A DNA stretch of 64,000 nt, taken from the NCBI GenBank assembly GCA_040954595.2, contig CM082582.2:5828001-5892000 (forward strand). The letters are read 5' to 3'. Positions 1 to 11,792 of the stretch are shown piece by piece. Origin of the DNA: Balanoglossus misakiensis (lineage: Eukaryota > Hemichordata). The notes beneath the pieces were generated by a model. The model searched no databases, was not told the origin of the DNA, and worked only from the letters and a program-made list of their open reading frames with translations. Each line of letters starts with the position of its first letter. The first letter of the stretch is position 1. Made by a program: the position numbers and the translations under genes.

Positions 1-147
1 AAAATGTATTGGTAAAATGTTGCAACAAGAAAACACTACAGTTCTAGCATCCGTTTAAATGACGCCCAAGATGATGTAAAACAATGGGGTGAAAAGAATT
101 GCCCTTGCTATTAAATAACCATTAATGCTCTCTCTTGAGATCTACAG

Positions 148-1971
148 GCGAAAATGATGCCACAGCTAATGGAACTTGTAGAAACTTATAAACCTGATGT
201 GTTGTGGACTGATGGTGAATGGGAGGCCGATTCACTCTATTGGAACGCCACTGATTTCTTAGCCTGGCTTTATAATGATAGGTAAAATACATTTTACGTC
301 TTGACATGCTAACAATAACCAGCTACTGGCAAAAAGGTTGAATATTACTACAAATAAAACCACGAGTTCGTCTTTTTTTTCGGGGTAACATGATGTCTGG
401 AAGCCTGACTGTCAGAAACGATTCAATAATTACACTGTACATTATATGAGTCTCTTTTTTGTTTTCTTTCCTCTTTTAATTTGAACTTGCTAGTCCAGTA
501 AAAGACGAGATCGTTGTGAATGACCGCTGGGGGAGTGATACGAGATGTGAGCATGGGGACTTTTACACATGCGCAGACAGGTACAATCCAGGTACGACCT
601 CACTTACTCACAAAAACATCAGCATGCTTAAACCGATGTAAAACTTTTCAAAATTGTTTATATTTTTGACAAATTCATATTACAGCAATTGTCCATAGTG
701 GACTAATTCCGATCATTTGCCCGTACTATATTGAATCCGAATATTTATGTGCTTGGTAAATCTTTTCAACTTACAGGATTTCTGCGGAATTTCAAATGGG
801 AAAACTGCATGACCATAGATCGATTCTCGTGGGGGTATCGCCGAGAAGCAACTTTGGAAGATTACTTGGACATCACTGATTTGATTGGAATTCTCGTAGA
901 AACTGTCAGGTAGGAATATATACATTCTTAGAATAAATTCTCAATTGTTTCATATTTAGGGTACTTTGGATCACATGATAATAAGAGCATATATATTTAT
1001 TATGAGCACATGTTACGTAGAATAACTTAATTCTTGGCATGGCACCATTCTTAGTGAAAGTGTCGTAGGATCGTAAGAAATATACTTTTAACCCCGTCTA
1101 TAGCTGCGGAGGTAACTTGTTGATGAATATGGGACCAACAGCCGATGGTAGAATTGTCCCCATTTATGAAGAAAGGCTGAGGCAGATGGGCGAATGGCTC
1201 AGTGTCAACGGAGAAGCTATCTATGGAAGTCAACCCTGGACTTTACAAAAGGACCGGCAAACGTCATATGTTTGGTAAGATGAACATTGGCATTTTTGTC
1301 TGCTTGTCATTCTATAATGAATGGCGTGCAGTAATGGTACAACTCCTTGTATACACAGAGCCCAATATCACGGATTTATTGTGCTGGATTTAGTTTTGAA
1401 TCTGCAACTGCTTTTAGTCACAAAGTATTTGAAATGCTTTCCAGCTGGTAGTGTGCGCTATCTCTCCCTACGATATTGTGGTGTGTTAAATGGAAGTTTT
1501 TTTGTCTGTTTAGTAACGGCTGCAAAATTCTAATTAAAGTTAGTTATGACCCATTGAAAGTAGTTTTCCATTTGAAAGTTTAAATGCGGAAGGATGACAG
1601 GCGAATGACCACTGGCGAATTTGAAATAAACGTAACGTGAACAGTGACGTGCATACAGCCACATGAAGACTGGCTGCGTTACATATAATAGTATTATCAA
1701 TTATTTTTGGCATTTTAGGTACACAAGTCAAAATTCGGGTAAAGGAACTATGGTTTACGCCATACTTTTGGAATGGCCGAAAGATGGCGTGGTGTATCTT
1801 GCTGCACCTAAATCCACAACTGCTACAGCAGTGCATATGTTGGGTCACGACGCGCCACTGCAGTGGAAATCTGGTGACTCAAGTGGTATAAGCGTTACCT
1901 TGCCAACTCTTCCGGTCAGCAGACTTCCGTGCAAGTGGGCCTGGACGTTGAAACCCAGTAGCGTTGTATAG
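148..1971 (+). CDS. FUCA: Alpha-L-fucosidase (GH29), 3' five exons, 5' part outside window
   Basis: Lysosomal or secreted glycosidase that removes terminal alpha-L-fucose from glycoconjugates. Exons read as 148-281, 494-591, 777-909, 1104-1274 and 1719-1971. All have GT-AG borders and compatible phases, giving 262 residues and then TAG. The first exon carries VLWTDGEWE; by family knowledge the Asp of this motif is the catalytic nucleophile of GH29 enzymes. The join to exon 2 gives [16 protein letters not shown], typical of animal FUCA1/FUCA2. Later exons give KFSWGYRR-like FSWGYRR and [12 protein letters not shown], and a C-terminal beta-sandwich ending [11 protein letters not shown]. The signal peptide and most of the catalytic barrel lie upstream of base 1. 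FUCA1 and FUCA2 cannot be told apart from this fragment. Nothing is broken in the part seen. It converges with the copine on the opposite strand. Confidence 0.95.
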
Positions 1972-2115
1972 CAGAATATTCAACACGTTTAGACCATGTA
2001 GTTTCATTACACTGCATTCTTTGATTATATGATTGCTTCTCAAGGTCTTGACATTTGAGAATTTAAGGAAGTACACAGAAATCAAACAAATTTGACATGT
2101 TTACTTAAAAACTGA

Positions 2116-2121
2116 TTTATT
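2116..2121 (-). promoter_or_regulatory. Polyadenylation signal of the copine gene (minus strand)
   Basis: TTTATT on the plus strand is AATAAA on the minus strand, about 250 bases past the copine stop at 2374. It lies 10 bases from the opposing fucosidase signal, so the two transcripts probably overlap at their 3' ends. Confidence 0.45.
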
Positions 2122-2130
2122 CCACACAAA

Positions 2131-2136
2131 AATAAA
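2131..2136 (+). promoter_or_regulatory. Polyadenylation signal of the fucosidase gene
   Basis: AATAAA lies 160 bases after the fucosidase stop and is the first canonical signal downstream of it. The position suggests cleavage near 2,150. Confidence 0.6.
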
Positions 2137-2373
2137 ATTTCAACTGCATTAAGAGAATTACTCTTAATTTAGAAAAACACCCAAAAACAACAGTAAGAGT
2201 TTTCATTGTGTTTCAAAGACACATTTGGAAAGTCGACATTACAAATGCAATCATCGATTTACTTGTCTTTTTATGAAGGACTACCATGAGTATTTTTGAA
2301 ATGTATGGTCTGCACCAAAGCATCATACGTCATGTGTCGTCATCGTACGTCATGTGTCTGAAATCTTTGAATT

Positions 2374-5300
2374 TTAATCGCCATTTTGTGGACAACGTGC
2401 TTCAACTCCGTTGAGTTTTGCCCACTTCAGGAACTGTTCGGGAAGTTTACGGAAGACATCCCTAGCCAGCCTCTCTTTACTTATTAGTTGGTTGTTTTGG
2501 TCCACGAAATCTTGAATGTGAACGTACTGTAGAGAAGAAAACAACATAAATTTATATTCAGTAGTTATATTAATTTTTATGATATGTCTATCGTTCTCGT
2601 ACACCATGTTTTGGTGTTGACATGAAATGGTCCGTGTTAAGAAAATGACGTAATTTGACGTGTTTTGTTTCATATAGTTCAGTCGATAGAGTCAACAATG
2701 TTAATCCTATGGTCGAACCTCCAACACATGATGAGGGGTATTCCATAGGCACGGAATAATTTCATGTAGCTTGCAGCAATACAATGCACCAGCCGATATG
2801 AAAATGACATAGCATTATACGGCTATAATGAGTGGGTTGTATATGGTCACGTATGCAAATGAAAAATCGTCTGCGACATGTTAATTAACTGACCTGTAAC
2901 ATATCATCAACCGTTCTCTCGCTGTCTCTTGATGCAAGGTCCGTCCACCACACTGTGCTCGTATTCTGTGACGCTGGAAAAGATGGAAACCACGTGAAAA
3001 GTTCAAAGAGTGCCTCATTATAATAAATTGTGTGCACATGCGTTTCCCTGCCACCATCAAATCACAATATTTGAGTCAGGATATGCCATTTTTCAGACCC
3101 CCAGATCGACAAATTTCACGTGAATATTCCTCGGGCTGAAAAAGTAAGATTTACTAACCTGATGCACTGTACTCTCCGAATCCAAGGACTATTAATGACA
3201 TTGGCAATGAACGTATCTGTAAATCAAATGCGAAAAGTAATTAATTGGTGTGTGTTACCATCTCCTAACTGTGTTGATGTATACTGTACATGCATGGGCT
3301 ATGCATGTAAATATCGTATTGCTGTTACCGTTTTCAACTTTCAAAATAACAATGCAACCAAATTTATTTTACTGCGATGCTGCCTAAAATATTTCATTAT
3401 GACATAAGCTTACATGGCATTACTCACATCCTGTAAAGCTTCTTTTGTTCTGACGCAGACACTTTCGGAAAACGTGTCTGTGAAAAGCAGAACGACGTGG
3501 TAGATTGTTCCTTCATTGTTGTTTGCTTGTCTGTGAATGACAATAGTTCCAGTAAATATCAGACGTGAATTGACATGCAGCAGGGTATAATTCCATGTCT
3601 AATATGTAAAAAAATTCTGTGCTTCTGGGCGTCGGTGTGTATACCGGCATTTGTACCATCATAGGCTTGCTAAAGGTAAACAGTAAAAGTTCGTCGAGTT
3701 TTGTATTAAAAATCTTCGATTTTACGTCAAAACGTCATAAAATGGAAGAATGTTAATCGTCATTTCCAACACTGTTGACCCTACGGCATACTTTTTGATG
3801 TGTTCTATAGCGGATGTGACGTCACCAGTACAACACAAAGGCAGCACATTCTGCGCTTCCTGTTTGAAAGCTTCGATGACGTCGTCTACTCTGCTGCAGT
3901 TTAAAGGCGAGTTGTTCTGTAAAAACAAGAGAACGCGTGGTCGATATCGGAATAGGAAACGACGCTTGCATTTACTTCACACAGGTCTGTATGAAATCAT
4001 TTTGCTCAAGAACCACCTGTTTGCTGTATAAAGAGTCTGGTCGGTTTTCATCGATTCTTCTCGGTGATGGTAGCTAGTAAGTCAGGAAATGTCCTTTAAT
4101 ACATGTAACTCGATACAGGTGCTGCCCCTTAACTTACCAGAAGAAACTCGCTACTGTTTGCACCGCCTTCAGAATGTGTTCTCAATCTGAGTAGAGTGAG
4201 GTCATCATCGGAATTAAAATACTCCAAGGATTGGTCTAACGACATCAAGACATTCTCGCAGAGGCTGTGCTTATCTGAGATGGGTAATTTACACTGTGGT
4301 GTTAAAACTAAAACAGCAAAACTTTTGATCATTGCCGTAAAATTGAAAATGCGCACGAACAACAAACAAGTTGTCTGAACACAAATTAATACATTGCACA
4401 CTGCATACACTGTTCTTGTTTCGCTCGTTTGAAAGAACTCTTCAGTAAACATACAGGCCATCGGACATTCCAAAAGACACCTACCTCTTGCCATACTGAA
4501 GTCGATTGCTAATGTGAAATGCACGCTCACGCCACTTCTGATATAATCATGGAACGAATGTCTTTTTTCAACATCGCACTTGACCAGTCGTAGTTTTCCT
4601 GAGTTGTCGTAGTGTTTGTCGTCATCTTTGTCCAATTTGATAATCTAAGAATGGAGAGTAAGCAGAAACGATTACGTCAGGCGACCAATGACCAATATAT
4701 GTAAACATGTACACGTGAGAGACGTTCAACCAAACCAAGAAAGTGAAGAATGCGTAGTAATTTATGTGTGCTTATTGTGACATGGCTAAATTGTCGACTT
4801 CTGTACCATAAGCCATTGGTTCAGAGCCCGAAGTAGCAGCTCATAGAAAATATTGAACGCGGGTGAGGGATTCGAACTTCAACAGTATGATGCATAACAG
4901 GCATAACGCCACAAGTGCTATCGTGCCAGTGCAATCATTGCCCGCAGATAATACTAAGATATTAAATAATGGTATTAAAGTATACATGTATATCTGACCT
5001 TGTAAACAGTTTCCAGTGGTCCATCTTTGAGGGCGTCCATAGAAATTTCACATTCGCCGGCATATTCATCACTAAATGGGAATACAAAAATATACTTGTC
5101 TGTTTGAAGGGCAAGGGGGTGTATCATCTATGTACGCATCAACTTCATAAACACAGCGCACTGTAAATTACACATCTGTTGCATTGAATCGTAGATACTC
5201 TTAGTATATGTCATTCTAATGGAGTAGAAACAATTTTATGGATTGTACCAATACCTAGCACACGTCAAAAGAAACATTATCTAAATTTGATTGATTGATT

Positions 5301-8058
5301 GATTGATCAATTGATTGATTGATCAATCGATTGATGGCGGTGTGTTAGTATTGTCCGTACCTGCCAGTCTTATTCCAATCCCAGCAAGTGACAGCAATCG
5401 GGCGGCTGTAGTCATTTGCACACAGCGTCCGAAGAGGAATCGTAAACTCTTGCCACGTCGGGTTTAGCGTCTTTTTGATAACCTCTGACCGGTAAACAAT
5501 GGTTGTGCTGAAATGAAATTGACGAAGTTATTTCTCCATGGATACCACATCCTCACTGCGATCTCTCCCTCCCTCCCCCTCTCTGTCTCCCCCCTCTCTT
5601 CATACCACAATTCTTCAATTTACCTCTTATCACGATTTGTTCTGTAGAAAGTCAAGTATGGGTCAGATTTTCCAAATGTGTCCATTTTATCCAGCTCCGT
5701 GGCTTGAAATTGTAAAGTGACGACATCCTGTAGGCGACAAAATGTTATCACGTGATAAAATGTATACGTATCCACAGAGTGATTTTTGAATCGCAATATC
5801 CTCCAGCGAGAAAAAGATGCGGTGATATTTTTTCAGACAATACACGTGCTTAGCTGGCAATGAATAGCACACTCTCAAATTACAAGTACATGTATATGAA
5901 AAGCGAAACAATGGTTCACTTGAATTTGTATAAAAACTATTTGAATGTCAAAAATCAAGAAAGTTTAGGAATTTCTACCTTTAGCATTAACAAAGCAAAC
6001 CATGCATGATGGAACTTACATTCGAATCGCCGACATCTTCAAGTGTGATGCAAATTGTGCCGTAATCACGCTTCCTTTCTTTACCTTTGTACCTAAAGGT
6101 CGGTGAAATATTGTGAGATATCGAATTTATTCAAAGCATGACATGAAACGGTATACTTGCAATCCAAAAGATTAAAGAAATCTAAATTTACAAGTTAAGC
6201 GCAGAATCACAAGATGAGAGGTTATTCTACTTCATTTGAATATTACACTGCAAAATTAAAACGTGAAAAAAATGAAAGCAAGCGAGACATTTCAATAAAT
6301 TTGTCGCTTACAGTATTGGTCTTTCGATTCTTCGACTTTCCACAATTTCCTTCAAAGTGCAAAGTACTTCACCCAGGGCGTCCTGAAAGAAAGAAAGAAA
6401 GAACGAACGAAAGAAAATGGATAGATAGACATATAGATAGATCGACGGATGTGTAGAAAATACAAAACACGTTACCGTGTATACCGAACGGCTATTTTTA
6501 TCTTTTCTATTTCGGAGAAATAAATTGTCTGAAGTTCTGAACCGTTTTGCACATATGGAAAACACACTTGGATAAATATAGAATCGACGCTCCTCAAAAA
6601 AACATTTACAGCTTTGATGTCCCCGTTTGTGTTCAAACCCACAGCGTCACTTTGTGAATATGCGTCGCCATTTTGAATTCACTTACGTGTCGACTGAGAT
6701 CTTTGCTTGGGGAGTCTTCATCGAAGCTGAAAGACGAACACGGATTCTATTGTTCAATTTATAATTTATTAAACATTGGCGCTATCTGCCTTCTTGACGA
6801 CGTAACCTCGATAAGACCTCAGACGTGACGACAAAGAGACCAATGAAAATATCATCGTGATGCTTAATATACCGCCGGAGGTACAAATACGCTGTATATT
6901 TCCGAGAAACACTTGTCCAGCATATATGTAAAGCCTTCCACGTTCAACACAAGAATTATGTCACGTGAGCTTTGAGCAAAAAGTGATAACCGAATATGTA
7001 TAGCTGCGTTCTCTGATATCTAGACTAAAAAAATATTGTAAAGATTGTTTTCATTTTGTCGTATGGATTTGATGGAAAATCCTATACGGAAACCACACAG
7101 ACTGTATACTCACAATTCGAATTTTAACTCTTGAACCTCCTGGTCGAAATAGTTCACTTTGAATTTCTTCACGAAGTCAGGATTGACGGTGTCCTTTATT
7201 GTCTCTGTCCTGTCGGTCTGTAAATCACAAACAGAGACGGGATAAATTCACACCGCCGAGCATTCAGGAGGTCGCGGTTCGGCTCCGCGCAAACATGCAT
7301 GGGCGTTGTCATGAGCGACTACCAGAAACGACAAAGACAGCTTATTATATTATGGCTATTCCGCTTGCTGTGACCCTCAAACCTTACGTACGACGTGCAA
7401 AATCTTCTGTCGTCTTTCACAGACAGACAATCCTTAATTTCACAACGACTGTTTTACCTTCAATGATAGATATGTATGTTTCTAGCATATCATGGCCAAT
7501 ATTCAAGTCAACGACTCTTCATTGATGTTTATTCGGGCCCTCAAGTAGCGATACGCTATATTGTGTCTTACCTCCACAAATTCTTCCGAGCCAAGTTTCT
7601 TCTGATACAGGACACAAACTGAGAGGGATGAAAAGACAAACACTACCATTATTTATTATGTGTGGTACTAGTGCAACCCCGAGCAGTAACCGGGAAGCCG
7701 TGTAACATTAGTTTTTCGCATTTCATGTATTACCTGTCGACATGACCAGAAAGATTATTATAATGCAGTAGGTTTTGATCATACTTAAAGGATGTCGTTG
7801 CTTCAGTAAATGATAGGAAATTTTTACACGTTAATGATATTAGATGATATGCAATAGGCTTGTTTAGTATAAGAGTCTGATATATTTTCAGTCTTATTTT
7901 GTTTTTCATCTTTCTCCATCTGAAATGTTCCTACTCTAGACATTGTTGATTGTAAACTAATATACATCATGAATATCTTATTGGCCGTTAGCTAGAGAGT
8001 AACGGTACAGTACTTACACGGGTCTGACGTGGAAAACAAGTCTCTGTCCTGAATATTC
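2374..8058 (-). CDS. CPNE: Copine (C2A-C2B-vWA), 16 exons, first coding exon not found
   Basis: Copines are Ca2+-dependent phospholipid-binding proteins of the cytosol and membrane. Exons in transcript order: 8018-8058, 7572-7618, 7114-7217, 6687-6726, 6312-6382, 6020-6092, 5624-5727, 5361-5507, 4999-5071, 4485-4644, 4138-4274, 3792-3916, 3428-3530, 3159-3216, 2894-2973 and 2374-2526 (stop). Phases agree throughout, giving about 505 residues. C2A shows SDPFCVLYQKK; C2B shows [16 protein letters not shown] and [18 protein letters not shown]. The copine vWA domain shows [21 protein letters not shown] and a final QDFVD helix region. About 20-30 N-terminal residues before [14 protein letters not shown] must come from an exon upstream of 8058 that I could not identify. 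The vWA metal site looks altered: DFSMARD replaces the family DxTxS pattern, and the following loop is short. The copine family is certain; the paralogue is not. Confidence 0.93.
5290..5336. repeat. GATT microsatellite in a copine intron
   Basis: Imperfect GATT/GATC tetranucleotide run between two copine C2B exons. Confidence 0.85.
6388..6446. repeat. GAAA and GATA microsatellites next to a copine exon
   Basis: A GAAA/GAAC run followed by ATAGATAG repeats begins right beside the acceptor of copine exon 6312-6382 (minus strand). The polypyrimidine tract of that exon is therefore largely this microsatellite. Confidence 0.8.
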
Positions 8059-9615
8059 CTGTAGACAGAGAAATAGAAAGTCGGAGATAGATTTTGTGAT
8101 CAGTTTTACTTTCGCACCCGCCCTCTATCGGCTGGTCGGTAGGTAAAAAAATAGGGAATAGGCAAGCCTTGGTGCGTAGATCGGACGATGTTATTTACCT
8201 TTATTTAAAATTCATTGTGTTCGCAATCTGCGGTAAATGCATGCCAATGTACATGTGAAATCTTGCTGCCCACGCTAACACAGTTTCGGTTTTGTATGTA
8301 AAATAAGAACGCTTCAAACACCATATGACCTGACAGGTTACATGTACATTCATGCTATACGTAATACGTTGGTAAATGCATTCGTTGTATTACCTCGAAA
8401 GTTGTCACACGTGATACATGCATACGTAAAGAACTTTCCGTGGGCACGTAACACAACTGCGTGTCCATATTTGCATGTAAATCATGGTGCCGACGAAGTA
8501 CAAATAAGGAATACTCGGGCCATGGTAAAAAACACGTTCCGTAACCTTGGCGTGTTAGGGTGTACCATGTTAATAGCCTAGGTCTGCAGTTTCTATGGTT
8601 ACGGGCGCTTCTTACGAGTTGAAGGTTGCCAAGCTATCCGACACAGCCACGGGCGCGCATGAACAGTGTTGGTGGCCATTCAACGCTGCAGTGCTGACAT
8701 CGTAAACACAACTTGGGGGCAACGACTTAAGTGGCAAGAGTTGTTGGTGGGGACAGTGTGGGTAATGAAGCGGTATATCGACGTCACTACCACCACCCCC
8801 ACCCCCGCCACAACCGGCTTAGCGTTTGTTTTCAAAAATAGTTTCGAACTACCAGTGAAACAATCGAAGGTCTAGGTCTGTCATGACCAAACTGTGTGTA
8901 TCATGGCTACTGGCATACTGCCAATCCTGAAATCATTGAAGTGTGCTTATAACTGAACAGACCCATATGTACATGTAGTAAATAGCCTTGTACATGTAAA
9001 TGACCCCGGTATCGCCATAATTACGATATAGGCGAGGTAAAGCAAATATCGTTTGTCGACGGTACCGTTACGTGTTGAATGTAATTATAGTCGACCACTT
9101 GCGATGTGCTTCTAAATATAGCTGATTTTCACATATGGTGCCCATGTACTGTCACAGTACATGTACTGTCATGCGTCACCCCTTCGCTTCAGAAACCATT
9201 TATGACTCATGTAGGGTTACTGTACACGAAGCGGGTATCGACGTTAGTTTCGGCCCTACCTGGCTGATATGTGCAATTCAACTTGGTTGAACAGCCCGGG
9301 TTCCTTAACACTAGTCCCAATGCCGGCCATTCCTCCGGCAAGGCTCTGATATTCTCGGGATATATAATAACGTGGTTATCGAGACAGATCGACCATTATC
9401 AATTCGTAACTGGTCTCGCTCTGAGAACGCTATGACCTCCTTCTGTACTGCTGGGCGTATAGGGTGGTGAGTGGGACCGCTTTCCGTTCCGTGGTAGTCG
9501 TCTTAGGTCAAACATAATAAATTTCACCCGTTTAAAATTTCGCCCGAAGCCCGATTCGTCGTTGATAGAGGGCGTTGGCTGGTACATGCTATATTTATCA
9601 CCGTTACGCAACTTT

Positions 9616-9722
9616 AGGCTGCATTCACAAACACCTCAGGAGGGGGGGGGCATTTGATAAAAACGGTAAAACAATTTAATTCTCCCCCCCCCTCCCTCCA
9701 GAGGTGTTTGTGACTCCAGCCT
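9616..9722. repeat. Inverted repeat (MITE-like) with G-run and C-run interior
   Basis: Arms of 22 bp at 9616-9637 and 9701-9722 match at 20 of 22 positions. Inside, a G-run on the left faces a C-run on the right, extending the fold. No transposase is present. It looks like a small non-autonomous foldback element of unknown family. Confidence 0.6.
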
Positions 9723-10449
9723 TAGGCCCTATAGTCCGGTCGCCGTAGAATGAAAGAATACACACGCAATGTCCGTCGTAGGAATTCCACACTATTGAAA
9801 AAGCATTGGTGACATGGTCGTTTGCTATGTCTAAAAACCCCTTGGCATTTGCACGTTAGGAATATTTTAATCACCTACTAGGCCTACTAAAGTGAAATTG
9901 TGGAATTTAAAACAAAAAGTTCAGATTCTTGCTGTTTTTAGCCTATCCCTTCAACAATTTCGCGACGAAAATGATATCCAGCAACGTTCTATTCCGTTCA
10001 TATATCTAGACATTAGTGTCTCAGTCGCATCTATTAACCCTAGGAGAGGGTCCAATGGTTTATAGATCGAAATGAATGTTGATGTAGTGACGTTTAGCGA
10101 AACACTCATCTCTCCCCCCAACAAGGTCGTTGGTCTCCGAAAATGAGATCAAAGGGGACTAAAGGAGATTGTAGCCGAGCGAGCGATCGATGCGAAACAC
10201 TAGACTTAATTTTCATTCCCCATCGCATCGTGAAAATCACTCTCAATGTCGAACAAAGTATTCAAATGACAACGATTGGACAAACGGTTGTCAGACATGT
10301 GTATTAGCATTGCATTTTTTACTGCTGTTCGGTTGGGCCCATTCTCCCGAGCCTGAGGCTTATTTTCGCTCCACGCACAAAACGCAATAATAACGCAGTA
10401 GCTGCTGCCGTAAAAGGGCACGTAATTTACGACGATGGCTGAACTCAGC

Positions 10450-10567
10450 AGTGCACAGTATTATACTGATTGTGTGAAGCCGCCGGTGACCTAGTTGACC
10501 TTGAGTCTCCTTGAGTCTGGATCGCGCACGTACCTGGTCATGGTCTGCAGAATCTGGCGACCCAGAA
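10450..10567 (+). repeat. Dispersed direct repeat, copy 1
   Basis: About 115 bp shared with 14392-14506 in the same orientation, including the segment around CGGTGACCTAGTTGACC and TGGTCATGGTCTGCAGAATC. There are a few substitutions and a 4-base length difference (GTAC). No coding potential was seen. It may be a fragment of an interspersed repeat. Confidence 0.75.
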
Positions 10568-11576
10568 AAATAAATTCGGTGTAAACAGCTTTTTGTGAGA
10601 TGACATTTTGTTTATTGTTCGGCCGTATTGGGTAGTTCCATCAGTGAGTTTGCGCATTGAGCTGTAGTTTACAGGGTCCTAGAAATTTTCTCCACTGGAT
10701 TTATTTGAGTAGATGTTTTGAATTATATTCATAGCTAACGCTAAAGGTTCTAGAAATCGATTAGTATAATATAACTGATATCGTTTGTCACGTTCAAACG
10801 GGTCAATTCCGAGCAAATGGGGACTCGGTTCATTGAATGGTATTCTTGTTGTGGAGCTAAATAGTTGTGCTGAAATGCAAAACAATCACAATTAAAATTT
10901 GTGCTCGTTTTTGTAGGCCATTTTAATGAATCCTGAGTGACCTTACATCCAAGTATTTTGTTGGTGTGATGTCATAGCCAATTAAACATTACGTATACAA
11001 CATTCATGTATTTGTTACTGACAAAATTCTTTTTTTTTATACCTTATTAACCCTTTCCATCGAATGTTCTAAAATCTCTGACAATATGCCTTGAAAAAAT
11101 TCCTACTGTACAGTTCCACGCAACAGTAGTAGTGAGGAACACGTACGGACAGATGCTAACTATACCTGAACCATAACCCTCTGAAATTTGTTGATTCTAG
11201 TGTTGGGACATTTCCTCGATGAAAGAAGCAACGAACAAGCGTTAGATAACTACAAGTATATACAAGCATTTTATCACTAATCTACTACATGTATTTGAAC
11301 GGGCAATAACATTTTGGCAAAGATGACGGGGTTCAAGAAAGTTCTATGCAAAAATGAGGTCAACAAGGAACACATTACCTTACTCATTAATATCCGGAAT
11401 TCATTAATGTTAACGGTTGTTGAACAGAACAGATATAGTTTACATAGAGAATCAAAACACTGGGCATGCAACGCGAGACAGTTTGTGTTAATTGTCAATG
11501 ACAGACACAGGTACTGATACCAAAGTAAACCTGTACTTTGTGCTTAGTAGCTGTTCATAACAAACTATTTCACGTT

Positions 11577-11792
11577 TCAACTTTTCAGAACAGAATACAC
11601 TCTATCATCTTGTACTTCAAGACTTTGATAGTGACCCGTTTCTTCGGAAGCTTGGTTAACACCAGCTGAAGGGACATTTGTGTAAGGCTGTGGTGTCTTG
11701 GGGACTAAACATCTTCCAATCTTTGCTCGACTTGATCCTCCGGTATGTTTTGATAGTTTTGGACATCGCCAACTTCTGTGTTCCAACTGATT
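11577..11792 (-). other. In-phase tail extension after TAG with ITAM-like motif
   Basis: Directly after the TAG at 11793-11795 the same frame stays open for 71 codons and then ends in TGA. It reads as a receptor tail. A PYTNV motif is followed by an ITAM-like pair (11586-11630): YQSL, seven residues, then YSVL, close to the C terminus. Two explanations fit: stop readthrough, or an unannotated intron. A phase-compatible donor (GTAGAA, intron start 11863) and acceptor (TTTAG, intron end 11705) would remove 159 bases including the TAG and join KHRR to IPKTPQPYTNV. The acceptor tract is weak, so this is inference. A nonsense allele or sequencing error is a third possibility. Confidence 0.5.

Larger units (their letters stand above)
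8059..11576. other. Intergenic region between copine and Ig receptor
   Basis: No convincing coding sequence was found. The missing copine first exon and promoter should lie here. The stretch holds an inverted repeat (9616-9722), one copy of a 115-bp dispersed repeat (10450-10567), GTACATGTA-rich AT-rich DNA, and short open frames without recognisable protein features. Confidence 0.5.

Noticed and set aside
4855-4945. tRNA-like stretch (GTTCGAATCCCTC on the minus strand)
   Set aside because: A B-box-like motif is present, but the T-stem does not pair and no matching acceptor stem was found. It is at best a decayed tRNA or SINE fragment in a copine intron.
7255-7310. T-arm-like hairpin CGCGGTTCGGCTCCGCG
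   Set aside because: The stem and 7-base loop fit a T-arm, but no D-arm, anticodon arm or acceptor stem could be assembled around it.
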